From the NCBI RefSeq assembly GCF_030238365.1, contig NZ_JASSOT010000051.1, positions 51,484-115,483 of the forward strand: a stretch of DNA of 64,000 bases, given 5' to 3'. Positions within the stretch are counted from its first letter, which is position 1, and every line of letters starts with the position of its first letter. The notes under the pieces are model-generated. The model ran no database searches. It was not told the origin of the DNA and saw nothing but the letters and a program-made list of their open reading frames with translations. Positions 19,739 to 28,898 of this stretch are shown piece by piece. The DNA is from Lelliottia wanjuensis (GTDB lineage Bacteria > Pseudomonadota > Gammaproteobacteria > Enterobacterales > Enterobacteriaceae). A program made the translations under genes and the position numbers.

Positions 19739-21340
19739 TTAACTCACTAACGCCTGTCCATCTTTGCGGCTTTCGGTCGCGGCGACGTAATGCCCTTCCG
19801 GCATACGATAGATCACCTGCGCACCGCCGAAGTTGTAATCCTGCAACGGATCTTCCACCACGATCTGATGCCCGCGTTCGCGCAGCGCTGCAATGGTGTT
19901 GCGATCAAACGTCGATTCGACGATCACTTCCCGGCCCTGCACCACGCGCCAGCGCGGGGCGTCGATCGCCGCCTGCGGGTTTTGCCCATGCAGCATAATG
20001 CGCAGCGCCATCTGCATGTGCCCCTGCGCCTGCATTGGCCCGCCCATCACGCCAAACGACATCAGCGGTTTGCCCTGCCCGTCCATCGCAAAGCCTGGAA
20101 TGATCGTGTGGAACGGACGCTTGCTGCCCGCCAGCGCGTTCGGGTGTTTTGGATCCAGCACGAAGCCGCAGCCGCGGTTTTGCAGGCTGATCCCCGTATC
20201 CGGGACCACCACGCCGGAACCAAAGCCCATAAAGTTGGACTGAATAAAGGAGATCATCATTCCGCTGGAATCGGCAGCAGAGAGATACACCGTCCCGCTC
20301 TGCGTCGGCGCGCCGTAGGTGAAATCAGACGCCTTATCCTGGTCGATCAGCGCCGCGCGCGACTTCAGATAGCGATCGCTCAGCAGCTCTTTCGCCGCAA
20401 ACTCCATATGCTCTTCGTCGGCGACGTAGCGGTCGAGATCCGCCAGCGCCAGTTTCATCGCTTCGATCGACAGATGCAGGGACTGCACAGAATCCGGATG
20501 ATGTTTTTCGATCCTGCACTGCTCGAGAATACCGAGCGCGATCAGCGTGGCGATCCCCTGCCCGTTTGGCGGCAGCTCCTGCACCGAACCGCCGGCGAAA
20601 TCACGCGATAACAATTCCACCCAGTCTACGCGATGGTTCGCCAGATCTTCTGCCGTCAGATGCGCGCCATGCTCTTTGGCAAAGGCGGCAATTTTCTGCG
20701 CCAGCTCGCCGCGATAGAAGGCTTCGCCGTTGGTTTTGGCAATCAGCTCCAGAGAATTTGCCTGCGCCGGGTTACGGAAGATCTCCCCGATGCGCGGCGC
20801 GCGCCCTTCTGGCGCGAAGCAGGCGCTGAAGCCCGGCTGATCTTTCAGTTTGGTAAACCCGCGCTGCCACAGATGACCGATCAGCGGCGATACCGGGAAA
20901 CCGTTGCGCGCGTATTCAATGGCCGGCTGCGCGAGGGTCGTCAGGGGCAGCGTGCCGAAGCGCTCGGCCAGCGCCACCCAGCCGGAGACGGCGCCCGGCA
21001 CGGTGACCGCGTCCCAGCCCAGCTCGGGCACGGCGGTTTGACCCGCATACAGATCCGCATGCCAGCTGGCAGGCGAACGGCCTGACGCGTTCAGACCGTG
21101 CAGCTTTTCTCCGTCCCAGATAATCGCAAAGGCGTCGCTGCCGATGCCGCAGCCCGTCGGTTCCACTACCGTGAGCGCCATCGCCGTGGCGATCGCGGCG
21201 TCAACAGCATTGCCGCCCAGCTGTAACATCCGCATCCCGGCCTGCGCCGCCAGCGGCTGCGAGGTGGCCACCGCGTTATGCCCCATCATTGGCGGGCGTC
21301 GTGAATCGTAACCGGTCGTAAAATCAAGCGCTTTGGTCAT
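19739..21340 (-). CDS. Cytoplasmic gamma-glutamyltransferase family protein
   Basis: This is an Ntn hydrolase of the GGT family, which splits or transfers gamma-glutamyl groups (glutathione and gamma-glutamyl peptides) after autocleavage. The large-subunit part has GGNAVDAAIATAMALTVVEP. The autocleavage threonine would be in QSGTVYLSAADSSG (about residue 345), and FIQSN and the small-subunit substrate loop follow. Unlike periplasmic E. coli Ggt it has no signal peptide. I prefer the second ATG (21340), which is spaced 5 bases from AAGGAG. It is the last gene of a peptide-importer operon, 9 bp after the permease, so it likely processes imported substrate. Exact specificity is unknown. Confidence 0.88.
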   Translation of the reverse strand: MTKALDFTTGYDSRRPPMMGHNAVATSQPLAAQAGMRMLQLGGNAVDAAIATAMALTVVEPTGCGIGSDAFAIIWDGEKLHGLNASGRSPASWHADLYAGQTAVPELGWDAVTVPGAVSGWVALAERFGTLPLTTLAQPAIEYARNGFPVSPLIGHLWQRGFTKLKDQPGFSACFAPEGRAPRIGEIFRNPAQANSLELIAKTNGEAFYRGELAQKIAAFAKEHGAHLTAEDLANHRVDWVELLSRDFAGGSVQELPPNGQGIATLIALGILEQCRIEKHHPDSVQSLHLSIEAMKLALADLDRYVADEEHMEFAAKELLSDRYLKSRAALIDQDKASDFTYGAPTQSGTVYLSAADSSGMMISFIQSNFMGFGSGVVVPDTGISLQNRGCGFVLDPKHPNALAGSKRPFHTIIPGFAMDGQGKPLMSFGVMGGPMQAQGHMQMALRIMLHGQNPQAAIDAPRWRVVQGREVIVESTFDRNTIAALRERGHQIVVEDPLQDYNFGGAQVIYRMPEGHYVAATESRKDGQALVS

Positions 21341-21349
21341 CATGACTCC

Positions 21350-22225
21350 TTAGTCGTGGCGCGGATCGAGCGCATCGCGCAGCCCGTCACCGAGTAAATT
21401 AAAGCCCTGTACCGCGAGGAAAATGGCGATACCGGGGAAAACAGACATCCATGGTGCCTGTTCCAGAAAACCTTTTGCCGTATTGAGCATCGAGCCCCAG
21501 GAAGGGTTCGGCGGCTGCTGGCCAAGACCGAGAAACGACAGGCTGGCCTCGGCGATAATGGCGGAGGCAATCGCCAGCGTGGCTTGTACCAGAATCGGTG
21601 ACATCACGTTAGGCAGAACGTACTTCACGATGATCCAGCGATCCGGCAGGCCAATCGCCTTCGCCCCGTCGATGTACTCTTCGTTGCGAATGGCGATCAC
21701 CTGGCCGCGCGTCAGACGCGCGAAGATCGGCATCGCCGACAGCCCGATGGCGATCATCGCGTTGGTCAGACTTGGGCCCAAAAACGCCCCCAGCGCGATC
21801 GCCATGATCAGGAACGGGCAGGCCAGCAGCGCTTCGATAAAGCGCGAGATCACCCCGTCCCAAATCCCCTGAAAGTAACCGGCCACCAGCCCGAGCGGGA
21901 CGCCAATTACCACGGCGATCACCACCGACATACACCCGGCCATCAGGGAGGTTCGTGCTCCCCAGACGATGCGCGAGAGAATGTCGCGCCCCAGCTCGTC
22001 GGTGCCAAACCAGTAGAGTTCTGACGGCGGCTTTCGCACCGCCAGGAAGTTGGCTTTCACCGGGTCAAACGGCGCCAGCCAGGGGGCGATCAGGGCGATC
22101 AATACAAAGATGCCGACAATCACCGCGCCAATTACCGCGCTTTTGTTGGCGAGAAATTTCTTCAGCACCCGGTTCTGCGCGCGCGGCAGCGCCGGTACCA
22201 CGGTTTGGGTCGTCAGTTCTGCCAT
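21350..22225 (-). CDS. Peptide ABC transporter permease (DppC/GsiD type)
   Basis: This is an inner-membrane permease of 291 residues with about six membrane spans, starting with AVIGAVIVGIFVLIALIAPWL near residue 30. The family loop GTDELGRDILSRIVWGARTSL is present. The EAA coupling loop that contacts the ATPases reads EYIDGAKAIGLPDRWIIVKYVLPNV. It is two bases from the preceding permease gene and 9 bp before the gamma-glutamyltransferase. Pairing with the DppB-type permease is standard for oligopeptide and glutathione (Gsi) importers. The gene context suggests gamma-glutamyl peptide uptake, but substrate cannot be read from sequence. Confidence 0.93.
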   Translation of the reverse strand: MAELTTQTVVPALPRAQNRVLKKFLANKSAVIGAVIVGIFVLIALIAPWLAPFDPVKANFLAVRKPPSELYWFGTDELGRDILSRIVWGARTSLMAGCMSVVIAVVIGVPLGLVAGYFQGIWDGVISRFIEALLACPFLIMAIALGAFLGPSLTNAMIAIGLSAMPIFARLTRGQVIAIRNEEYIDGAKAIGLPDRWIIVKYVLPNVMSPILVQATLAIASAIIAEASLSFLGLGQQPPNPSWGSMLNTAKGFLEQAPWMSVFPGIAIFLAVQGFNLLGDGLRDALDPRHD

Positions 22226-22227
22226 GA

Positions 22228-23169
22228 TTAGCCTCGCATTTTCGGGTTGATGAGAACGTAGAGCACGTCCGCCAGCAGGTTCAGCATCAGGAAACCAATC
22301 GCGACGATCAGCACCACGCCCTGCACCACCGCGTAGTCACGGTTAAACACGGAATCGACGATCATTTTGCCAAAGCCCGGAATGGTGAAGACCTGTTCGG
22401 TCAGCACCGCGCCGCCCAGCAGTTCGCCAAACAGCAACGTCGTGAGTGTGATCACTGGCACCAGCGCGTTGCGAAACGCGTGCTTAAGGATCACCGCTTT
22501 CGGCAGCAGCCCTTTTGCCCGCGCGGTGCGGATGTAATCGGCTTTCAGCACGGCGATCATCGAGGCGCGCGTGTGGCGCATCAGCGTTGCCGCCAGCCCG
22601 GTGCCGAGCACCGACGCAGGCAGCAGCAGCGTGCGCAGGTTTTGCAGCGGATCTTCGCTGAACGGCACGTAGCCCGAGGCGGGCAGCCACTGTAAGTTCA
22701 CCGAGAAGACCAGAATCAGCAGGATCCCCAGCCAGAAGTGCGGTATCGAGATCCCGGAGATCGCCACAAAGTTGGCGCTGTGATCCACCCAGCTGTTTTT
22801 GTTGACCGCCGCGAGGATCCCCATGCTGATGCCAAACACCAGCGCGATGATCATCGCCAGCAGCGACAGCTCCATCGTCACCGGCAGTTTGCTGGCAATC
22901 AGCGACGTGACGGGCTCATGAGTGCGTAAAGAGACACCGAGATCGCCCTGCAGCGCGCGCGTCAGCCAGTCAAAATATTGCACCGGCAGGGGCGCATCGA
23001 GATTCAGTTCCGCGCGCAGCTGAGCAATCACCGCCGGATCGCGCTCTTCACCCGCCATCGCAATCAGCGGGTCGCCGGGCAGCAATTTTTGCAGCCCGAA
23101 GACCATCATGCTCACCAGCAGTAAGGTCGGGATCGCCAGCAGCAGGCGTTTGCAAATCAGTTCCAGCAT
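22228..23169 (-). CDS. Peptide ABC transporter permease (DppB/GsiC type)
   Basis: This is a 313-residue inner-membrane permease with six predicted spans. It begins MLELICKRLLLAIPTLLLVSMMVF, a first span typical of DppB/GsiC. It continues with LLPGDPLIAMAGEERDPAVIAQLRAELNLD in the periplasmic loop and the EAA motif DYIRTARAKGLLPKAVILKHAFRNA. It lies 21 bp after the binding-protein gene and 2 bp before the partner permease, so all are cotranscribed. Confidence 0.93.
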   Translation of the reverse strand: MLELICKRLLLAIPTLLLVSMMVFGLQKLLPGDPLIAMAGEERDPAVIAQLRAELNLDAPLPVQYFDWLTRALQGDLGVSLRTHEPVTSLIASKLPVTMELSLLAMIIALVFGISMGILAAVNKNSWVDHSANFVAISGISIPHFWLGILLILVFSVNLQWLPASGYVPFSEDPLQNLRTLLLPASVLGTGLAATLMRHTRASMIAVLKADYIRTARAKGLLPKAVILKHAFRNALVPVITLTTLLFGELLGGAVLTEQVFTIPGFGKMIVDSVFNRDYAVVQGVVLIVAIGFLMLNLLADVLYVLINPKMRG

Positions 23170-23190
23170 GGTTTCTCCTCATGCCCTCAG

Positions 23191-24711
23191 TTACTTAGCA
23201 AGCGACAAGCCCGCCAGACGCACGATGCCGTCCGGATACGGTTTGAAGCCCTGCACGCTCTTGTTCAGACCAAAAATGCGCGGCTCAAAGTAGAGATAAG
23301 CGATCGGCATATCGGTTTGCAGCTGCTTCACGACCTTGTCGTACAGCGGCTGGCGGGCGGCGGGATCGGTGCTCAGACGCGCCTGGGTCAGCCATTCGTC
23401 GACCTGCGCATTGCTGTAGCGACCGTCGTTGAGGTTGCCTTTGCTGTTGATGAAACCAAAGATGCTGCCATCCGGATCCGGACGACCGGACCAGCCGGAG
23501 AAGCTCAGCTGATAGTCGCCGCTCTGCTGACGGTCGAGCAGCGTGGCGAATTCAGTCATCTGCAGATTGAGGTTAATGCCTGCTTCCGCCGTCATCGCCT
23601 GCAGCACCTGGCCCACCTGATGTGAGGTCGGGTTGTTCGGCACCAGCAGATTGACGTTCAGCGGCCCGTTGATGCCCGCTTCTTTCAATAACGCTTTGGC
23701 TTTTTCCACGTCACGCGCCGGAACCGGGACGTTAACGTGATACGGGCTGACCGGGGAGAACGCCTGGTTTGCCGGGGTGTACAAACCTTCGAATACCACC
23801 TGGTTCAGCGCCTCGCGGTCGATCGCCAGGGAGAAGGCTTCGCGCACGCGCGCGTCTTTGAATGGATCGTTAGCCGGGACTTTGCCGTTATTGATGTTGA
23901 AGGTGATGCCCTGATAGCCAAGGCCGGTGACTTTCGCCAGCGCCAGCTTGCTGTCCGCTTCAACGGTTTTCACGTCGCTGGCAGCGATGCCTTCTGTCAG
24001 ATCCAAGTCACCCGCACGCAGGTTAGCCAGGCGCACGGAGGCGTCCGGGATCGGCAGATAGATGATTTTGTCGAAATGGTAGGCCTCTTTGTTCCAGTAG
24101 TTGTCGAAACGACTCAGAACGATGCGGTCCTGAGAGACGCGGCTGTCAAATTTGTACGGCCCCGAGCAGACCGGATGGGCGGCGAAATCCGGCTTTTTAG
24201 CCGCTTCCGGGGCCATCATCGCGCCCGCGCGGTCGGTGAGCTGCATCAGCAGCGCGGCGTCCGGGGTTTTCAGGTGGATGGCGATTTGCGTCGGGCTTTT
24301 CACTTCCACCGATTCGACGGAGGAGATTTCACTTTTACGCAGGGAGCCTTTCAGCGTCAGGGCGCGTTCGAGGTTGTATTTTGCCGCTTCGGCATCGAAT
24401 TTTTCGCCGTCGTGGAAAGTCACCCCTTCACGCAAATTCATGGTCAGGGTTTTGTTGTCTTCGCTCCAGGACCAGTCTTTTGCCAGGCCCGGCACGACTT
24501 TCAGGTTTTCATCCACGTCCACCAGCCTGTCGCACAGGGAGGCAAAGACGAAACGCCCGTAATAGGTGCGCGCCAGATGAGGATCGAGCATATCCGGATC
24601 CGCACCGAGGCCGATTCGCAGAACGCTTTCCGAGTGCGCGGGGATCGCCGCGCCCAACAACATAACACTTCCCAGTACGGTCAAAAGAGAATTACGCATT
24701 GTCATTATCAT
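23191..24711 (-). CDS. Periplasmic peptide-binding protein (SBP family 5)
   Basis: This is the substrate-binding component of the importer. A signal peptide (MRNSLLTVLGSVMLLGAAIPAHS) is followed by the family-5 opening VLRIGLGADPDMLDPHLARTYYGRFVF. Also seen are the cluster KTLTMNLREGVTFHDGEKFDA and the C-terminal FSGWSGRPDPDGSIF, typical of Dpp/Gsi-type proteins. At 506 residues it is of normal length. Its start overlaps the stop of the upstream ATPase gene by 4 bp. MIMTMRN offers two close start choices. No lipobox is present, so it should be soluble in the periplasm. Confidence 0.93.
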   Translation of the reverse strand: MIMTMRNSLLTVLGSVMLLGAAIPAHSESVLRIGLGADPDMLDPHLARTYYGRFVFASLCDRLVDVDENLKVVPGLAKDWSWSEDNKTLTMNLREGVTFHDGEKFDAEAAKYNLERALTLKGSLRKSEISSVESVEVKSPTQIAIHLKTPDAALLMQLTDRAGAMMAPEAAKKPDFAAHPVCSGPYKFDSRVSQDRIVLSRFDNYWNKEAYHFDKIIYLPIPDASVRLANLRAGDLDLTEGIAASDVKTVEADSKLALAKVTGLGYQGITFNINNGKVPANDPFKDARVREAFSLAIDREALNQVVFEGLYTPANQAFSPVSPYHVNVPVPARDVEKAKALLKEAGINGPLNVNLLVPNNPTSHQVGQVLQAMTAEAGINLNLQMTEFATLLDRQQSGDYQLSFSGWSGRPDPDGSIFGFINSKGNLNDGRYSNAQVDEWLTQARLSTDPAARQPLYDKVVKQLQTDMPIAYLYFEPRIFGLNKSVQGFKPYPDGIVRLAGLSLAK

Positions 24712-25790
24712 GAGTTCCTTGCTGGAAGAGACGAGAGTGATGCCGCATGTTCAAACAGCGCGCGGCGGCGCAAAAAGGCGGCGGATGGCGGTGCAATCTG
24801 GATAACACTGCGATCGCGGTTGATCTCCTGCCAGCGGTGGCATGAGACCTGACGTCCGCCGTCCAGAACCTGAGCGATGGGCTCGACCTGGCGGCATTCA
24901 TCCGAGACATACGGGCAGCGGGTGTGGAACCGGCACCCAGACGGCGGGTTCGCCGGATTCGGTAAATCGCCCTGCAGCAGCGGGGTTTCACGCTGCATGC
25001 CCGGCTGCATTTGCGGCGCAGAGGCAATCAGCGCCTGGGTGTACGGGTGCAGCGGCGCGTCAAAGATTTCATCGACGGTCGCCAGCTCGACAATCTGGCC
25101 GAGATACATTACCGCCACGCGGTCGCTCATGTGGCGGATCACCGCCAGGCCGTGGGCGACGATAACCATCGTCAGCCCCAGCTGATGCTTTAGGCTTTCC
25201 AGCAGGTTCACCACCTGCGCCTGAACGGAAACGTCCAGCGCCGAAACCGGTTCATCGCCCAGCAAAAGCTTTGGCCCGGACGCCAGGGCGCGCGCGATGC
25301 CGATACGCTGACGCTGCCCGCCGGAAAATTCGTGCGGATAGCGCCCGGCCCAGGCGGCTGGCAGGCCGACGGTTTTCAGCAGCTCCGCCACGCGATACTG
25401 GCGGTCGGCTTTTTTCATATTCTGGTGCAGCCACAGGGGTTCACCGACGATCTGCTCCACGGTCATGCGCGGGTTTAGCGAGGCAAAGGGGTCCTGGAAG
25501 ATGATCTGCAGCTCACGACGGAGCTGGTTCAGGCGCGAACCGGACGCGTGGGTGATCTCTTCGCCCTGATAAAATACGCGTCCTTCGCTGGCCGCCAGCA
25601 GGCGGAGCAGCAACCGCCCGAGGGTGGATTTCCCGGAACCAGACTCGCCGACGATCGCCAGGGTTTCGCCCGGCATCACGGCAAGTGACACCCGGTCGAC
25701 GGCCGTGACAAAACGGGCGGGAGTAAAGAGCTTTTTCGGGCCGGGGAAGAGTTTGCTCAGGTCACGAGCTTCAAGGATCGGGGTGGTCAT
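24708..25790 (-). CDS. Peptide ABC transporter ATPase (DppF/OppF type)
   Basis: This ATPase energises the permease pair. The Walker A is GESGSGKSTLGR (about residue 49), the signature motif FSGGQRQRIGIARAL and the Walker B LLLGDEPVSALDV. The C-terminal oligopeptide-transporter domain holds cysteines in CRFHTRCPYVSDEC, the pattern that binds an iron-sulfur cluster in some Dpp/Opp ATPases. A tail of about 40 residues after SCHRW is unusual for the family and may be read-through into the overlap with the next gene. It overlaps both neighbours by 4 bp. Confidence 0.93.
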   Translation of the reverse strand: MTTPILEARDLSKLFPGPKKLFTPARFVTAVDRVSLAVMPGETLAIVGESGSGKSTLGRLLLRLLAASEGRVFYQGEEITHASGSRLNQLRRELQIIFQDPFASLNPRMTVEQIVGEPLWLHQNMKKADRQYRVAELLKTVGLPAAWAGRYPHEFSGGQRQRIGIARALASGPKLLLGDEPVSALDVSVQAQVVNLLESLKHQLGLTMVIVAHGLAVIRHMSDRVAVMYLGQIVELATVDEIFDAPLHPYTQALIASAPQMQPGMQRETPLLQGDLPNPANPPSGCRFHTRCPYVSDECRQVEPIAQVLDGGRQVSCHRWQEINRDRSVIQIAPPSAAFLRRRALFEHAASLSSLPARNS

Positions 25791-26800
25791 GCGATTTCTC
25801 CCAGCGCAATGTGTTGCTCAAGCGGTACGCGGAAACAGGCCACCTGATGGCCCGCACTCATGGTGTGAAGCTGCGGTTTTTCATCGTGGCAGCGCGTCTG
25901 GGCGAACGGACAGCGGGTGGCAAAACGGCAACCCTGCGGCATGGATTCAGGCAGCGGGACGCTGCCGGGGATCGTCGACAGCTGGCCTTTCCGCGCGCCG
26001 AGGGACGGGATAGATCCCATCAGGCCGATGGTGTACGGATGCTGCGGATCGGCAAAGATACTCTCGACGCTGCCCTGCTCCACCACCTGTCCGGCGTACA
26101 TCACCGCCACCTGCTGGGCGACTTCCGCCACTACGCCCAGATCGTGGGTGATCATCAGCACGGCGGTGCCGGTTTCGGCTTTTAAGGTATTCAGCAACGT
26201 CAGGATTTGCGCCTGAATGGTGACGTCCAGCGCCGTGGTCGGTTCGTCGGCAATTAGCAGACGCGGATGGTTGATCAGCGCCATCGCAATCATCACGCGC
26301 TGGCGCATCCCGCCGGAGAGCTGATGCGGATAAGATTTGAGACGCATCTCCGGGGCCGGGATTTGCACTTTTTCCAGAATCTGCAGCGCCACCTTCATGG
26401 CCTCGGCTTTCGACATTTTCTGGTGGCGAATCACCGCTTCGCTAAGCTGATCGCCCAGGGTGAACGCCGGATTAAGCGACGTCATCGGCTCCTGAAAAAT
26501 CATCGCCAGCTCGCTGCCGCGCAGATCGGCGTATTCCCGCGGAGAGAGTTTGCGCAGGTCGTGACGGCGGAACTGCATTTCACCGCTGACGATTTGCGCG
26601 CTGGAGGGCAGCAGCCCCATCAGTGCCAGCGAGGTGATACTTTTTCCACAGCCGGATTCACCCACCAGCGCCAGCGTTTCACCGGATTTCACGGTCAGGG
26701 AGATGCCGTCTAGCACGCTCACCGGCGATCCGGCGAATTTCACATTCAGATTGTGCAGGCGAAGGACCGGCGCTGCCTCCTTAAAAGGGATCGTCGTCAT
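25787..26800 (-). CDS. Peptide ABC transporter ATPase (DppD/OppD type)
   Basis: This is the second ATPase of the importer. The Walker A is [19 protein letters not shown], the signature [15 protein letters not shown] and the Walker [14 protein letters not shown], with D- and H-loops present ([11 protein letters not shown]). The C-terminal [14 protein letters not shown] motif matches its partner. The 337 residues are family length. It overlaps the regulator gene by 4 bp upstream and its partner by 4 bp downstream, so the operon is translationally coupled from regulator onward. Confidence 0.94.
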   Translation of the reverse strand: MTTIPFKEAAPVLRLHNLNVKFAGSPVSVLDGISLTVKSGETLALVGESGCGKSITSLALMGLLPSSAQIVSGEMQFRRHDLRKLSPREYADLRGSELAMIFQEPMTSLNPAFTLGDQLSEAVIRHQKMSKAEAMKVALQILEKVQIPAPEMRLKSYPHQLSGGMRQRVMIAMALINHPRLLIADEPTTALDVTIQAQILTLLNTLKAETGTAVLMITHDLGVVAEVAQQVAVMYAGQVVEQGSVESIFADPQHPYTIGLMGSIPSLGARKGQLSTIPGSVPLPESMPQGCRFATRCPFAQTRCHDEKPQLHTMSAGHQVACFRVPLEQHIALGEIA

Positions 26801-27516
26801 AACAGGGAATCATCCTCAAGGTTGATGGCCTGAATCAGGGCAGTTTGCAGGGTGAGCAGGTGTTCGCGCATGGCGGCGGCTGCTTCATTGGGCTGACGAT
26901 GGATAATCGCCGTCATGATTTTGTGGTGGTGGTCGTTGTAGCTGTCGACGCGCTCCGGCGTTCGCGCCAGCTCACGCAGATGCTGCCAGCCGGGTTCGCG
27001 CCGGACGGCATCAATGGCGTCGAACAAGCCCAGCATCAGGCGGTTGCCTGCGGCTTCGGCAATAGCGCGGTGAAAGGCGCTGTCCCACAGTTCATTAAGA
27101 TCGCGGTCATCCGGGCTGACCTTATCGATGCGTTCCAGCATGCGCTGCATCAGCGCGAGGTTTTCCCTGGTGGCACGCAGTGCCGCAAGACGGGCTAAGC
27201 CGGGTTCGAGCTGCAGGCGGGCTTCCATCACTTCCAGCAGGTTGGTCTGTTGCACCAGCCCCTGAAGCGCCAGAGGTTCAACCGGTGCAGCGGGGCCAAT
27301 AAAAGTGCCTTTCCCCTGCTTACGCCAGATGCGTCCCTCTTCTTCCAGCACGTCCAGCGCACGGCGGACTTCGCGTCGCCCTACGCCGAGTGTTTCCGAC
27401 AGCTCACGTTCCGTGGGCAGCGGAATGCCTGGTGTTGACTCGTGCTGATTGATTAGACCGCGCAGCTGCTCAAGCGCGGTGCTGGAATTAGCCAGAAACC
27501 GTGACGGTTTTTCCAT
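26797..27516 (-). CDS. GntR-family regulator, FCD subfamily
   Basis: This is a 239-residue transcription factor. An N-terminal winged helix (residues 10-75) contains LPTERELSETLGVGRREVRRALDVLEEEGRIWRKQGKGTF. An all-helical FCD ligand-binding domain carries the likely metal and ligand residues in ELWDSAFHRAIAEAAGN, the HHHKI segment and REHLLTLQ. It leads and overlaps the importer operon, so it probably controls that operon in response to a small carboxylate or peptide-derived ligand. A strong palindrome lies about 90 bp upstream of its start. Confidence 0.92.
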   Translation of the reverse strand: MEKPSRFLANSSTALEQLRGLINQHESTPGIPLPTERELSETLGVGRREVRRALDVLEEEGRIWRKQGKGTFIGPAAPVEPLALQGLVQQTNLLEVMEARLQLEPGLARLAALRATRENLALMQRMLERIDKVSPDDRDLNELWDSAFHRAIAEAAGNRLMLGLFDAIDAVRREPGWQHLRELARTPERVDSYNDHHHKIMTAIIHRQPNEAAAAMREHLLTLQTALIQAINLEDDSLL

Positions 27517-27860
27517 ATTGGTTCGCCTGCTCTCATCATTGCTTTATTTTTATTAACAATAAGTTATTGATATAGATAACGTCTTATTGCACATAGAGCT
27601 AAGCAATTCCTGAACCAATAAATCATTGGTTCAGGAACTTTCTGGAAAACGATAAGTAAGCTAATGATTCTTGAGAGATTATTTTTACAAGATTGTTACA
27701 AGCAGAAATGTTTTAAGGGGAGGGAGAGACTGAATTTGCACAATGAAAGTGCAACAAACGCACCAAAACTGAACAATTGTTAATTAATTGCACTACGAAT
27801 ATTAACTTTTTGTTAACTAAGAATGAGGGCGTGATAAGAATTGCAGGAGGCTTAAATGAC
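27517..27860. promoter_or_regulatory. Gene-free AT-rich region upstream of the importer operon
   Basis: About 340 AT-rich bases with no plausible ORF, upstream of the leftward GntR gene and downstream of aspV. The one strong feature is the perfect palindrome at 27607-27637. Several TTGCAC- and TTAACT-like stretches could be promoter parts, but none is decisive. Confidence 0.5.
27607..27637. promoter_or_regulatory. Perfect 13-bp inverted repeat upstream of the GntR gene
   Basis: TTCCTGAACCAAT and its exact complement ATTGGTTCAGGAA are separated by AAATC. There is no T-run, so it is unlikely to be a terminator. It lies 91 bp before the GntR start, so an operator is plausible; it is longer than typical FCD sites. 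Inference only. Confidence 0.5.
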
Positions 27861-27892
27861 GAAAGCCTGAATCATTGCTGATTCAGGCTTTC
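27861..27892 (-). terminator. Hairpin downstream of aspV
   Basis: GAAAGCCTGAAT and ATTCAGGCTTTC are 12-bp arms with an 8-base loop. It lies 5 bp past the tRNA CCA end, typical of a tRNA gene terminator. Confidence 0.8.
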
Positions 27893-27897
27893 TAATG

Positions 27898-27974
27898 TGG
27901 CGGAACGGACGGGACTCGAACCCGCGACCCCCTGCGTGACAGGCAGGTATTCTAACCGACTGAACTACCGCTCC
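27898..27974 (-). tRNA. aspV: tRNA-Asp (anticodon GTC)
   Basis: This is a 77-base tRNA on the minus strand with encoded CCA: acceptor GGAGCGG/CCGTTCC, anticodon loop CTGTCAC giving GTC, and T-arm GGGTTCGAGTCCC. Its place next to dnaQ matches aspV of E. coli. The last 15 bases are repeated at 37327-37341. Confidence 0.98.
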
Positions 27975-28104
27975 GCATTGTTCCCTTGGGAACGAGGCGA
28001 ATATTACGGTTTGGTTCCGATCCCGTCAACGCTTTTTCTCAACTTTTGAATCAGTTGCTGCAAAATTCGCCCACACGGTGATTTTAGCAGCATAACAGGG
28101 CGCA

Positions 28105-28833
28105 TTACGCGCGCCAGAGGCAGCTGCCGCCTTTCTTCTGCACGATATCCAGACGCGATTCGTGCGCGGCAACCTCTTCATCGCTGGCTAAAATGACGCG
28201 CAGGCGGCTCGCCTGACGCACCACGCGCTGAATACTTGTATCACCCGCCTGGCGGGTATCGTTTTCATTGCTAAAGGCCATCGATGTCTGACCGCCCGTC
28301 ATGGTCAGATACACATCCGCCAGAATCTGGGCATCGAGCAGTGCGCCGTGCAGCGTACGCTTGGTGTTATCTATTTCGTAACGCGAGCATAAGGCATCGA
28401 GGCTGTTACGCTTGCCGGGGAACATTTTCCTCGCCAGCGCCAGGCTATCGGTGACTTTACAGAAGGTGTTGGTTTTCGGGATATCGCGGTTGAGCTTGCT
28501 GAACTCATAGTCCATAAAGCCGATATCGAACGAGGCGTTATGGATGACGAGCTCAGCCCCGCGAATGTAGTCCATGAATTCATCAGCAACCTCGGCGAAG
28601 GTCGGTTTATCCAGCAAAAACTCATCGGCAATTCCGTGAACGCCGAACGCTTCCGGGTCCACCAGCCGATCGGGCTTCAGGTAAACGTGGAAGTTATTGC
28701 CGGTGAGACGGCGGTTGATCACTTCAACGGCACCGATCTCAATGATCTTGTGTCCTTCGTAGTGCGCGCCAATCTGGTTCATACCGGTGGTTTCGGTATC
28801 GAGGACGATCTGTCGTGTAATTGCAGTGCTCAT
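28105..28833 (-). CDS. dnaQ: DNA polymerase III epsilon subunit (proofreading exonuclease)
   Basis: This is the 3'-5' exonuclease of the replicative polymerase. Exo I is IVLDTETTGMN (Asp and Glu ligands), Exo II is VIHNASFDIGFMD and Exo III is HGALLDAQILADVY. The C-terminal segment (after about residue 190, ending CLWRA) binds the alpha subunit. I start at MSTAITRQ, matching E. coli; MTDM three codons upstream is possible. It is divergent from rnhA with a 65-bp shared promoter region, as in E. coli. Confidence 0.98.
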   Translation of the reverse strand: MSTAITRQIVLDTETTGMNQIGAHYEGHKIIEIGAVEVINRRLTGNNFHVYLKPDRLVDPEAFGVHGIADEFLLDKPTFAEVADEFMDYIRGAELVIHNASFDIGFMDYEFSKLNRDIPKTNTFCKVTDSLALARKMFPGKRNSLDALCSRYEIDNTKRTLHGALLDAQILADVYLTMTGGQTSMAFSNENDTRQAGDTSIQRVVRQASRLRVILASDEEVAAHESRLDIVQKKGGSCLWRA

Positions 28834-28898
28834 ATCGGTCATTTATGTCAGACTCGTCGTTTTACTGATCATTTTCAAATACAGGAAGTCTACCAGAG

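Noticed and set aside
27607..27637. The perfect palindrome as a transcription terminator
   Set aside because: No T-run follows on either strand; the terminator of aspV is the separate hairpin at 27861-27892.
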